The notes under the pieces were generated by a model. It worked only from the letters and a program-made list of their open reading frames with translations, had not been told where the DNA came from and made no database searches. From Nucisporomicrobium flavum (GTDB taxonomy: Bacteria > Actinomycetota > Actinomycetes > Mycobacteriales > Micromonosporaceae): a stretch of 64,000 nt of DNA. Both the position numbers and the translations under genes were made by a program. Of the stretch, positions 10,401-17,835 are shown in pieces. Numbering within the stretch: position 1 is the stretch's first letter; each line of letters opens with the position of its first letter. Location: assembly GCF_016464385.1 (NCBI RefSeq), contig NZ_JADMLH010000004.1, forward strand, positions 186,001 through 250,000. Reading direction: 5' to 3'.

Positions 10401-10867
10401 GCTTCATCTCCCAGCCGCTGGCCATCGTGGTCATCGGCGGCCTGGTCAGCTCGACACTGCTCACGCTGGTGCTGGTACCGGCCCTCTACACGATGGTCGA
10501 GAACACCAAGCTGAAGCGCCGCGAACGCCGGGACCGCAAGCGCGCCCGCAAGGCGGCCGTCCCGGGCCCGGACGCGACGGTCCCGGCCTCGTCCGATGCG
10601 GCTTCGACGGCCCCGGCATCTTCGGGTACGGCCTCTTCGGGTGCGGGCACGCCGCGGCATGCGGCGGACGGCGGCCCCGACGGCGACGTCCCGGCGGACG
10701 CCCCGGCGCCGGAGTCCAGCGGCGGCGCGCACGAGGCCCCGGAGGACGAGCCGGCGGGCCGCCCGGCGCGCGCCGAGGGCGAGGCCCCGGGGGCGCTGCG
10801 CGGCTACACGGACCAGTTCGAGGTCCTGAAGATGCCGCGGCGTCCCGCCACCCCGCCGCCGGCCTGA
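7469..10867 (+). CDS. RND-superfamily (AcrB/HAE1-like) efflux permease
   Basis: Proton-driven inner-membrane exporter of 1132 residues. A first membrane helix (about 12-32) is followed by a large extracytoplasmic loop, a block of helices (about 340-485) that includes the conserved G-R-V-V-D-D-S-I-V-V-L-E-N at about 391-403, a second loop, and a second helix block (about 848-1008). This is the duplicated 6+6 RND topology. From about 1015 there is a cytoplasmic tail of more than 100 residues rich in Pro, Ala, Ser and acidic residues. No membrane fusion protein or outer-membrane factor gene is adjacent, as expected in a Gram-positive. Divergent from the MarR gene, its likely regulator. Substrate unknown. 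Confidence 0.93.
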   Translation: MSFLTRLSLANRGLVALIAVVITGFGVYTIPSLKQQLLPSLEFPGAFIGVVLPGASPEIMEEQVTKPIEDAVKGADGLDTIQSTTREGSATIIVQYEFGTDLDNAINQLTTSVNRIQPTLPDDVEPTIFAGGTDDIPAIVLAATGGSDQSDLAQRLEQDVVPELNAIEGVRDVQVTGTRSEQVVIKPDLVKLRAAGADPRAITTLLQSNGISVPAGAITDDGRSLSVQVGSPINSVEQLQNLYLTGARGPVRLGDVASVTSQLATATSFTRTDGVESLGIAVTAAPDGNAVAISHEVRDKLADLEGASGAKLTVITDQAPFVERSIESLTTEGLLGLIMAVIVILVFLLSVRSTLVTAVSIPLSVLIALIGLWIGDYSLNLLTLGALTIAVGRVVDDSIVVLENIKRHLGYGEAKVHAIMSGVKEVAGAVTASTLTTVAVFAPIALVGGFVGQLFAPFAITVTVALVASLFVALTVVPVLAYWFLRPAAGGSESEEVRRAAEEKELRSPLQRAYLPVIRWATRSRPTRWSTVAIGVVVLLGTLGLASRLETNFLDESGQDTIQVTQDLPVGTSLAATNEAAKKVETLLAARDDVETYQVTVGNGEFNPFVGSGGASGASFTVALAKDADAEKVSDELREQFKGMTDVGEVTVGGDNGTGFNASQLSVVVQAADQATLTTATKQVQDAMAGTANVTDVSSTLAASVPRLDVQVDRQAAARRGLTEAAVGQAVAGSFRAAPAGKITVDGASRDVVVTFGAAPGSADALRKLPLTTPTGQVVTLDSVADVKEVAGPEEVTRIDGNRSVTVNGTATGSDVGATTTDLKKRLDGLTLPPGASYSIGGVSQDQADAFADLGLAVLAAIAIVFVIMVATFRSLIQPLVLLVSIPFAATGAIALLLATGTPLGVPALIGVLMLVGIVVTNAIVLLDLINHYRREGLGVREAVVEGGRHRLRPILMTAIATIFALLPMALGLTGEGGFISQPLAIVVIGGLVSSTLLTLVLVPALYTMVENTKLKRRERRDRKRARKAAVPGPDATVPASSDAASTAPASSGTASSGAGTPRHAADGGPDGDVPADAPAPESSGGAHEAPEDEPAGRPARAEGEAPGALRGYTDQFEVLKMPRRPATPPPA

Positions 10868-10887
10868 CATCTGGCCCCGGCGGCCGG

Positions 10888-11022
10888 TCCTCCCGGGCCG
10901 GCCGCCGGCCTCGGGCCCGCTCGTCCCGGGGCCGGCCGCTGGGTTCCGGCCCGGTCGTCCCGGGGCCGGCCGCCGGGTTCCGGCCCGCTCCTCCGCGGGC
11001 GGCCGCCGGGTTCGGGCCCGCT
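10888..11022. repeat. 33-34-bp GC-rich tandem repeat, about four copies
   Basis: Units starting at 10888, 10922, 10956 and 10989 share the pattern TCSTCCCGGGGCCGGCCGCY followed by GGGTTCCGGCCCG. They fill the 190-bp gap between the RND and MFS genes. No gene is apparent in this stretch. Confidence 0.8.
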
Positions 11023-11057
11023 CCGGGTGATCGGCCGCGGGCCGGCCGGTACTGTGT

Positions 11058-12350
11058 GTGTACGTGGCATCTCCACTTTCGGTCCTTACCAGCAACCGTG
11101 ACTTCCGGCGCCTGTTCACGGCCCAGCTGGTGGTCTTCGGCTCCGACTGGTTCGTCATGGTGCCGCTGCTCGTGCTGCTGCCCGAGCTCACCGGCAGCGG
11201 CGTGTGGGGCGCGCTCGTGCTCGCCGTGGACACCGGGATCAACGCGGTGCTGCTGCCGTACACGGGTACGGTCGCGGACCGGCTCGACCGGCGCGCCATC
11301 CTCATCGCCGCGAACGTGGCCGCGCTGGTCGCCATGCTGCTGCTGTTTCTCGTACGTTCCTCCGCCACCGCACCGCTCGCCCTGGTGGCGATCGGGGCGG
11401 TGGCCGTCGCCAAGGCGTTCTACTCCCCGGCGGCCTCGGCGGCCCTGCCGAACGTCGTCGACCCGGAGGACCTCGCGGCGGCGAACGCGGTGGCCGGCTC
11501 CGCCTGGGGCACGATGACGATCGTCGGCGCCTCCCTCGGCGGCATCGTGAGCAGCGCCTTCGGCCCGTACGTGAGCTTCGCGGTGGCCGCGGCCGGCCTC
11601 GCCGCGGCGGCCGGGCTGACGGCCCTGATCCGCCGCCCGCTGCAGGCCCCCCGCGACACGTCCGCCCCGCCCCCGCGAACCTGGCACGCCCTGATCGAGG
11701 CCCTGCGCTACATCGGCGCCCGCCCCCGCATCCGCGCCCTGGTCACGGTCAAGTCGGCCGTGGGTCTCGGCAACGGCGTCCTGACGGTCTTCCCGCTCCT
11801 CGCCGGCGTGTACGGCGTCGGCTCGCTGGGCGCGGGCGCGCTGTTCGCCGTACGAGGAGCCGGCGCCCTGGTCGGCCCGCTCGTGATGCGCTCGGTCCTG
11901 AACCACCGCACCTGGCTCCTGCCCGGCCTGGCGCTGTCGATGAGCCTGTACGGCCTGGGCTACATCGGCGTCGCGGCGGCCCCGTGGTTCCCCCTCGTGC
12001 TGGCACTGGTGTTCGTCGCCCACTTCGCCGGCGGCACCAACTGGGTCCTGTCCAACTACGCGCTCCAGGGCGAGGTGCCGGACCGCCTGCGAGGCCGCGT
12101 CTTCGCCACCGACATGATGCTGGCAACGCTGGCCATCTCGGTCAGCCAGCTCGGGGCGGCGCTCTTCGTGGACCACGTGGACGAGCGCGTCATCCTGGTG
12201 GGCTGCGGCCTGATCACCGTGCTGTACGCGGTCGGCTGGCGCATCGCGACCCGCCACCTGACGCTGGCGGACACCGCCCCGGAGAACGGCGACGGCCAAC
12301 CCACCGACGACGACACGGCACGAATCGACGGCACCCGCGGCACCGGCTGA
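11058..12350 (+). CDS. MFS transporter
   Basis: Predicted major facilitator superfamily exporter of 430 residues with about 12 membrane helices, closest in style to the MFS_3/EntS-like group. Between helices 2 and 3 it has the MFS motif G-T-V-A-D-R-L-D-R-R. A matching E-V-P-D-R-L-R-G-R-V-F-A occurs in the second half, which reflects the internal duplication. The start is a GTG at 11058, with another GTG two codons on. The C-terminus is acidic and polar. It lies in the same direction as the RND permease but is separated by a repeat-filled spacer, so co-transcription is uncertain. Substrate unknown. Confidence 0.88.
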   Translation: MYVASPLSVLTSNRDFRRLFTAQLVVFGSDWFVMVPLLVLLPELTGSGVWGALVLAVDTGINAVLLPYTGTVADRLDRRAILIAANVAALVAMLLLFLVRSSATAPLALVAIGAVAVAKAFYSPAASAALPNVVDPEDLAAANAVAGSAWGTMTIVGASLGGIVSSAFGPYVSFAVAAAGLAAAAGLTALIRRPLQAPRDTSAPPPRTWHALIEALRYIGARPRIRALVTVKSAVGLGNGVLTVFPLLAGVYGVGSLGAGALFAVRGAGALVGPLVMRSVLNHRTWLLPGLALSMSLYGLGYIGVAAAPWFPLVLALVFVAHFAGGTNWVLSNYALQGEVPDRLRGRVFATDMMLATLAISVSQLGAALFVDHVDERVILVGCGLITVLYAVGWRIATRHLTLADTAPENGDGQPTDDDTARIDGTRGTG

Positions 12351-12548
12351 CGGGCGCGCGACGGCCCGCAGCCGTTCGACGGCCACCCCAGGAGCCCCGG
12401 CCGGAGTCACCCGCCGCAGGCCGGGAGTCGGCCACCGCTGGCCGGAGCCGACCGGCAGCGACCCGGAAAGCCGGCCGAACGGTGACGCCGACCGGGCCGC
12501 GCGGCCGCAGCAACGGCGCGGAGTCGGTGGGCGAGCGCCTGGAATCTC

Positions 12549-13001
12549 CTACATCGGCGGCCGCACGTCGCGCCCGCCCTGTGGTGGGAAGCCGCCGGTG
12601 GGTGACGGATAGCTGCGGGACTTGAGCGGCTCCTGGTAGGGCGGTGGCGGGGATTCGAACGGCCCGCCCGGGCCCTCCGGCGAGCGGGTCACCAGGGCCG
12701 CGATCAGCAGACCCATCCCGGCGGCCACCACCAGCGCCAGCACGATGCCCACCACCAGCGTCATGAGGCCATACGTCCGGCTGCTGTAGTCCATCGCGCC
12801 GATGATCTGGGGCAGGGACATGATCCAGATGATGTCGAGGATCTGACCCAGCACGAGCGCACCGAGGCCGAGCTGGGCCAGGGTCGCGCTGCGCCGGCCG
12901 AGGCGGGCGCGGCGGGTCGCCACCAGGATCAGGCCGCCGATCAGGACGGCCAGGACCGGGAGGTGGGTGACGACGCCCGAGAAGAGGTAGCCGACGGTCA
13001 T
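12549..13001 (-). CDS. Small membrane protein of unknown function
   Basis: 150-residue protein with three or four hydrophobic segments (about 4-30, 42-66 and 80-110) and a Pro-rich cytoplasmic C-terminus (F-E-S-P-P-P-P-Y). I do not recognise a family. An alternative in-frame ATG lies ten codons upstream (M-S-Y-G-W); neither has a strong ribosome site. It diverges from thrB across about 78 bp. The 12351-12548 spacer between it and the MFS gene holds nothing I can identify. Confidence 0.6.
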   Translation of the reverse strand: MTVGYLFSGVVTHLPVLAVLIGGLILVATRRARLGRRSATLAQLGLGALVLGQILDIIWIMSLPQIIGAMDYSSRTYGLMTLVVGIVLALVVAAGMGLLIAALVTRSPEGPGGPFESPPPPYQEPLKSRSYPSPTGGFPPQGGRDVRPPM

Positions 13002-13079
13002 GTCAGCGACCGTAGACCAGCCGTACGACATTCCGGGGGTCCGGCGGGTGACGCGCCGTTGATGATCAAGGCCTAGCAT

Positions 13080-14021
13080 GTGGCGATGGGCCTGACCTTC
13101 GTCTCCGAGCCGGTACGCGTCCGGACCCCGGCCACCAGCGCCAACCTCGGGCCGGGCTTCGACACGCTGGGCCTGGCGCTCGCCCTGTACGACGACCTCT
13201 CCGCCCGGGTCACCGGCGACCGGTTCACCGTCTCGGTGTCCGGAGAGGGCGCCGGCGAGCTGCCCACCGACGAGTCCCACCTGGTGGTACGGGCCATGCT
13301 CGCCACCTTCGACGAGCTGGGCGGCCGGCCCGCGGGTGTCGCGGTGGAGTGCGTCAACCGGATCCCGCAGGCGCGCGGCCTGGGTTCGTCCTCCGCGGCC
13401 ATCGTCGGCGGCGTCCAGCTGGCCCGGGGGCTGGTCAAGGAGCAGATCACCGATGAGGATGCGCTGCGGATCGCCGCCCGGCTGGAGGGGCACCCCGACA
13501 ACGTCGCGCCCTGTCTGCTCGGGGGGTTCACCATCGCGTGGACCGAGGGCTCCGGGGCCCGGGCCGTGCGGTTGCCGACCGCTGACGCCGTACGCCCGAC
13601 CGTCTTTGTTCCGCAGGAACGGGGCCTGACCTCGACGGCGCGGGCGGCGCTGCCGGCGAGCGTGCCGCACGTGGACGCCGCGTTCAACACCGGGCGGGCC
13701 GCGCTGCTGGTGCACGCGTTGCAGCACGACCCGGAGCTGCTCTTCGCCGCGACCGAGGACCGCCTGCATCAGGGATATCGGGCAGAGGCGATGCCGGGTA
13801 CGACGTCGCTGGTGGCCTCGCTGCGCTCCGTCGGGGTGGCCGCGGTGGTCAGCGGTGCGGGGCCGACCGTGCTCGCTCTGACCTCGGTACCTGCGGATTT
13901 CCACCCGGGAACACAGTGGCGGGCGGAAACGTTGGGCGTGGATGCCGACGGGGCCCTTGTCAGAGGGAGTATGGTGGAACACGCCGAGCGGGACCCTGTT
14001 GCCGCAGGTCGCAAGAGTTGA
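13080..14021 (+). CDS. thrB: Homoserine kinase
   Basis: GHMP-family kinase that phosphorylates homoserine for threonine synthase. The 313-residue product has the N-terminal P-A-T-S-A-N-L-G-P-G-F-D motif and the GHMP phosphate loop P-Q-A-R-G-L-G-S-S-S-A-A, with the C-terminal glycine-rich G-A-G-P-T-V-L-A-L. The start is GTG at 13080, with ATG two codons later. It is separated from hom and thrC by a 6.6-kb efflux block and lies directly upstream of the rho leader. Confidence 0.95.
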   Translation: MAMGLTFVSEPVRVRTPATSANLGPGFDTLGLALALYDDLSARVTGDRFTVSVSGEGAGELPTDESHLVVRAMLATFDELGGRPAGVAVECVNRIPQARGLGSSSAAIVGGVQLARGLVKEQITDEDALRIAARLEGHPDNVAPCLLGGFTIAWTEGSGARAVRLPTADAVRPTVFVPQERGLTSTARAALPASVPHVDAAFNTGRAALLVHALQHDPELLFAATEDRLHQGYRAEAMPGTTSLVASLRSVGVAAVVSGAGPTVLALTSVPADFHPGTQWRAETLGVDADGALVRGSMVEHAERDPVAAGRKS

Positions 14022-14323
14022 CTACGCTCAAGACCTAGCACAGCCGCGAAGCAAGCGATCTCTGCGGTTCGGCGCGCACCCCCGAGACTTTTGCCGATCT
14101 GGCTCGTCTCACTTCTCTATCAAGGCACACGCCGAGCAGCAGGTCTCCAGATCGCTGCGCTCGCCGAGACCTACTCGTCACCGTATGACGGGTCGGGAAA
14201 CCGTCGAGCTGCCGTGCTGCAAAACTCCCGCGCCGCAGGTGCGAAGCGGGTTCCGAGGGCACCCGGCCACCAGGCTGCTGCACGACCCGGGTGGTCTTGG
14301 GCTTTTTCGACGGAAGGAATCCA
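14022..14323 (+). promoter_or_regulatory. rho leader with attenuator-like hairpin
   Basis: This is a 302-bp non-coding leader before the rho start. It contains a perfect 7-bp stem AGGTCTC/GAGACCT (14141-14147 with 14166-14172). Closer to the gene is a second stem GGCCACC/GGTGGTC (14265-14271 with 14290-14296, one G-U pair), followed by TTGGGCTTTTT (U-run at 14302-14306). That second structure looks like an intrinsic terminator placed just before the ribosome site GGAAGGA at 14312-14318. Autoregulation of rho through its leader is known in other bacteria. A mechanism here is inference. Confidence 0.5.
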
Positions 14324-16432
14324 TTGAGCGACACCACCGACGTGACGTCGGGTGTTTCTGACGTCGCTGATGACGGCGCCACCACCACCGCGGCTGTCAC
14401 CAAGCGCCGCCGCGGCGGCACCGGCCTGTCCGCGATGCTGCTGCCCGAGCTGCAGAGCCTCGCCGCGTCCCTCGGCATCTCCGGCACCGCCCGGATGCGC
14501 AAGGGCGAGCTGATCACGGCCATCACGGAGCGGCAGAACGGCGGCGCGCCGGCCGCTGCCGAGAGCGCCCCGCGGGCGCGCCGCAGCAACGGTGCCTCCC
14601 GCGCCGAGGCGCCGCCGGCCGAGCCGGTGCGCGCCGAGCCTGCCCCGGCCGAGCCGGTGCGCGCCGAGTCCGCTCCGGCCGCGGTGCGCGCCGAGTCCGC
14701 TCCGGCCGCGGTGTCCGTCCAGCCGGCTGCGGCCCCCGTGGCCGAGCAGCCCGCCGTCGTGCAGACCGCCGCGGCTCCGGCGACGGAGCAGGCGCCGCCT
14801 TCCGAGCAGACCGAGCCCGAGCAGGGCCGTCGCAGCCGCCGCGACCGTCAGGACCGGCCGGAACGGCAGGACCGTCAGGACCGGCAGGACCGTGAGCCGC
14901 GCGACCAGGGCGAAACCCGCACCGAGGGCACCGACACCGCCGAGCGCGGCGACCGCCCGGAGCGCGGCGAGCGCAACCGCGACCGCCAGCGCAACCAGCC
15001 GCGCGGCGACGGTGGCGACCGGAACGACCGCGGCGAGCGCAACGACCGGGGCGAGCGCGGCGAGCGCAACGACCGCGGTGAGCGCAACGACCGCAACGAC
15101 CGGGGAGACCGCAACGACCGGGGTCCGCGCAACGACAGCCACGACGACGACGACAACGAGAACGGCGAGGGCGGCCGTCGCAGCCGTCGCAGCCGCTTCC
15201 GGGACCGTCGTCGCGGCCGGGACCGTGACGGTGAGGGCGGTGGCCGCGAGAGCGGTGGCCGTGAGGGCCGCGAGCCGCACGTCAACGAGGACGACGTGCT
15301 GGTGCCGGTGGCCGGCATCCTGGACGTGCTCGACAACTACGCGTTCGTGCGGACGACCGGCTACCTGTCCGGCCCGAACGACGTGTACGTGTCGATGTCG
15401 CAGGTCAAGAAGCACGGCCTGCGCCGCGGCGACGCGGTCACCGGCGCCGTGCGGGCAGCCCCGCGCGACAGCGGAGGCGACCAGCGGCGGGACAAGTACA
15501 ACCCGCTGGTGCGGCTCGACACCATCAACGGGATGGAGCCGGAGGAGGCGCGCCGCCGCCCCGAGTTCTACAAGCTGACCCCGCTCTACCCGCAGGAGCG
15601 TCTGCGGCTGGAGACCGAGGCGCACATCCTCACCACCCGCGTCATCGACCTGGTGATGCCGATCGGCAAGGGCCAGCGCGCCCTGATCGTCTCGCCGCCG
15701 AAGGCCGGTAAGACGATGGTGCTGCAGGCGATCGCCAACGCGATCACCCACAACAACCCCGAGTGCCACCTGATGGTCGTGCTGGTCGACGAGCGGCCCG
15801 AAGAGGTCACCGACATGCAGCGCTCGGTCAAGGGTGAGGTCATCGCGGCCACGTTCGACCGGCCGCCGCAGGACCACACCACGGTCGCCGAGCTGGCGAT
15901 CGAGCGGGCCAAGCGCCTCGTCGAGCTGGGTCACGACGTCGTCGTGCTGCTCGACTCGGTGACCCGGCTCGGGCGGTCGTACAACCTGGCGGCGCCGGCC
16001 TCCGGACGCATCATGTCCGGCGGTATCGACTCGACCGCGCTCTACCCGCCGAAGCGGTTCCTGGGTGCGGCGCGCAACATCGAGAACGGTGGCTCGCTGA
16101 CCATTCTCGCGACGGCGCTGGTCGAGACCGGCTCGATGATGGACACGGTCATCTTCGAGGAGTTCAAGGGCACGGGTAACGCCGAGCTCAAGCTCGACCG
16201 GAAGATCGCCGACAAGCGGACGTTCCCCGCCATCGACATCCACCCGTCCGGCACCCGCAAGGAAGAGATCCTGCTCGGCAAGGAAGAGCTGGCGATCGTC
16301 CACAAGCTGCGCAAGGTGCTGAGCTCGCTGGAGTCCTCGGCGGCGCTGGACCTCCTGCTCGACCGGCTCAAGCAGTCCCGGACGAACATCGAGTTCCTCA
16401 TGCAGATCGCGAAGTCCACCCCGGGGGAGTGA
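14324..16432 (+). CDS. rho: Transcription termination factor Rho
   Basis: Hexameric RNA-dependent ATPase that terminates transcription. The 702-residue product is much longer than E. coli Rho (419) because of an insertion at about residues 70-325, typical of high-GC actinobacteria. The insertion is first Ala/Glu/Pro-rich and then an Arg/Asp/Asn/Gly-rich tract with repeated R-N-D-R-G-E. A SAP-like helical region (about 25-65) precedes it. The OB-fold RNA-binding domain begins near 328 (V-A-G-I-L-D-V). Walker A is S-P-P-K-A-G-K-T (K463) and Walker B is V-V-V-L-L-D-S-V-T-R. I chose the TTG at 14324, 6 bp after GGAAGGA, over an in-frame GTG at 14291 inside the predicted hairpin. Confidence 0.95.
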   Translation: MSDTTDVTSGVSDVADDGATTTAAVTKRRRGGTGLSAMLLPELQSLAASLGISGTARMRKGELITAITERQNGGAPAAAESAPRARRSNGASRAEAPPAEPVRAEPAPAEPVRAESAPAAVRAESAPAAVSVQPAAAPVAEQPAVVQTAAAPATEQAPPSEQTEPEQGRRSRRDRQDRPERQDRQDRQDREPRDQGETRTEGTDTAERGDRPERGERNRDRQRNQPRGDGGDRNDRGERNDRGERGERNDRGERNDRNDRGDRNDRGPRNDSHDDDDNENGEGGRRSRRSRFRDRRRGRDRDGEGGGRESGGREGREPHVNEDDVLVPVAGILDVLDNYAFVRTTGYLSGPNDVYVSMSQVKKHGLRRGDAVTGAVRAAPRDSGGDQRRDKYNPLVRLDTINGMEPEEARRRPEFYKLTPLYPQERLRLETEAHILTTRVIDLVMPIGKGQRALIVSPPKAGKTMVLQAIANAITHNNPECHLMVVLVDERPEEVTDMQRSVKGEVIAATFDRPPQDHTTVAELAIERAKRLVELGHDVVVLLDSVTRLGRSYNLAAPASGRIMSGGIDSTALYPPKRFLGAARNIENGGSLTILATALVETGSMMDTVIFEEFKGTGNAELKLDRKIADKRTFPAIDIHPSGTRKEEILLGKEELAIVHKLRKVLSSLESSAALDLLLDRLKQSRTNIEFLMQIAKSTPGE

Positions 16433-16474
16433 GTAACTCTCCCCACCCGGCTGGGTAGGGGTCGAAGGTCGGCG

Positions 16475-16508
16475 AAAAGGGCGGTCACCGGACGGTGGCC
16501 GCCCTTTT
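16475..16508. terminator. Intrinsic terminator after rho
   Basis: AAAAGGGCGG at 16475-16484 pairs with CCGCCCTTTT at 16499-16508, and inner CACCG/CGGTG extends the stem, leaving a 2-4-nt loop. A-tracts and T-tracts flank both sides, so it could work in both directions. It is the best terminator in the window. Confidence 0.9.
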
Positions 16509-16510
16509 GT

Positions 16511-16525
16511 CGCACATGATGTGCG
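16511..16525. promoter_or_regulatory. 15-bp palindrome upstream of nitric oxide synthase
   Basis: CGCACAT-G-ATGTGCG is a perfect inverted repeat with 7-bp arms, placed 3 bp after the rho terminator and about 160 bp before the nitric oxide synthase start. The size suits a dimeric repressor site. No regulator is encoded nearby, so the role is a guess. Confidence 0.35.
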
Positions 16526-16683
16526 GTTCGGCCCGTACGGGGTCGTGCGAACCTCCCGTGACTACCTAATGAACCTTTGTCAACCTGGCATCGAGCCCGA
16601 GAGTGCCGAGCCGTCCGCCGGTGACGGGCAGGGTCGGCCTCGCCACGTTGAAAAGGTCCACTCAGTCTGGGGGAGGGCGCTCG

Positions 16684-17835
16684 ATGATCGTGCCTGGCTA
16701 CCGGGACCATCCGGCCGAACCCTGGGACCGGTGCGCGCCGGTCGACCCGGGCGAGGCGGAGGACTTCCTGCGCCGCTGCTACCTGGAGAACCCGCGCCTC
16801 GGCCCGGTCGAGCCTCGGCTCGCCATCGTGCGCGCGCAGATCGCGGCGACCGGCAGCTACGTGCACACCACCGAGGAGCTCACGTACGGGGCGAGGATGG
16901 CCTGGCGCAACGCGAGCCGCTGCATCGGCCGGCTCTACTGGCGCAGCCTCGTGGTCCTCGACCGGCGCCGCGCACGTACGGCCGACGAGGTCTTCTCCCT
17001 GCTCGTGCACCACCTCCAGGCCGCCGGCGGCGGGCGCGAGGCGGGCCGGATCCGCCCGGTCATCAGCATCTTCGCCGCCGCCCAGCCGGGGCAGCCGTAC
17101 GCCAGGATCTGGAACGAGCAGCTGATCCGGTACGCCGGGTACCGCACCGAGGACGGCCACGTGGGCGACCCGCGGCAGGCCGAGTTCACCGCGGCGATGC
17201 AGAGCTTCGGCTGGCAGGGCAAGGGCGAGGCGTTCGACGTGCTGCCGCTGGCCATCGAAGTGCCGGGGGAGCCCGTACGCCTCTACGAGCTGCCCGAGCG
17301 CGCGATCCTCGAGGTGCCGCTGAGCCACCCCGAGTACGGCTGGTTCGCCGAGCTGGGCCTGCGCTGGCACGCCGTACCGGCCATCGCGAACATGCGCCTG
17401 TCCGTGGGCGGGGTGAACTACCCGCTCGCGCCGTTCAACGGCTGGTACATGGGCAGTGAGATCGGGGCGCGCAACCTCGCCGACGCCGACCGCTACGACA
17501 TGCTCCCGACCGTGGCCGCCCGGATGGGCCTCGACACCGGCCGCGAGTCGACTCTGTGGCGCGACCGCGCGCTGGTCGAGCTCAACCGGGCCGTGCTGTG
17601 GTCGTTCGAGAAGGCGGGCGTCAAGATCTCGGATCATCACACCGAGTCGCAGCGCTTCATCCGGCACCTCGCCAACGAGGAGAAGGCGGGCCGCCCGGTG
17701 CCGGCCGACTGGACGTGGATCGTGCCGCCCGTCTCCGGCGGCATCACCCCGGTCTTCCACCGGTACTACGAGGAGATGGACCTGCGGCCGAACTTCTACC
17801 CCGACGACAGCGGCTGCCCGTACGCGAAGAACTAG
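16684..17835 (+). CDS. nos: Bacterial nitric oxide synthase, oxygenase domain only
   Basis: Heme-thiolate enzyme that oxidises L-arginine to citrulline and nitric oxide with a pterin or folate cofactor. The 383-residue product is the oxygenase module alone, with no flavin reductase domain, so it must borrow electrons from cellular reductases as other bacterial NOS do. The proximal heme ligand is C80 in W-R-N-A-S-R-C-I-G-R. The substrate-binding region is F-N-G-W-Y-M-G-S-E-I-G-A-R-N-L with arginine-binding E259. I chose the ATG at 16684 with GGGAGG upstream; an open stretch of 27 codons before it has no homology. It ends tail to tail with an RNA ligase, sharing the tetranucleotide CTAG. Confidence 0.95.
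   Translation: MIVPGYRDHPAEPWDRCAPVDPGEAEDFLRRCYLENPRLGPVEPRLAIVRAQIAATGSYVHTTEELTYGARMAWRNASRCIGRLYWRSLVVLDRRRARTADEVFSLLVHHLQAAGGGREAGRIRPVISIFAAAQPGQPYARIWNEQLIRYAGYRTEDGHVGDPRQAEFTAAMQSFGWQGKGEAFDVLPLAIEVPGEPVRLYELPERAILEVPLSHPEYGWFAELGLRWHAVPAIANMRLSVGGVNYPLAPFNGWYMGSEIGARNLADADRYDMLPTVAARMGLDTGRESTLWRDRALVELNRAVLWSFEKAGVKISDHHTESQRFIRHLANEEKAGRPVPADWTWIVPPVSGGITPVFHRYYEEMDLRPNFYPDDSGCPYAKN

Noticed and set aside
13080..13690. Antisense frame opposite thrB continuous with the small membrane protein gene at 12549-13001
   Set aside because: The extended frame adds only low-complexity sequence opposite a certain gene; the membrane-protein part makes sense alone from 13001.
14018..14041. 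TTGACT at 14018 as -35 of a rho promoter
   Set aside because: It overlaps the end of thrB, and no convincing -10 lies at 16-18 bp.
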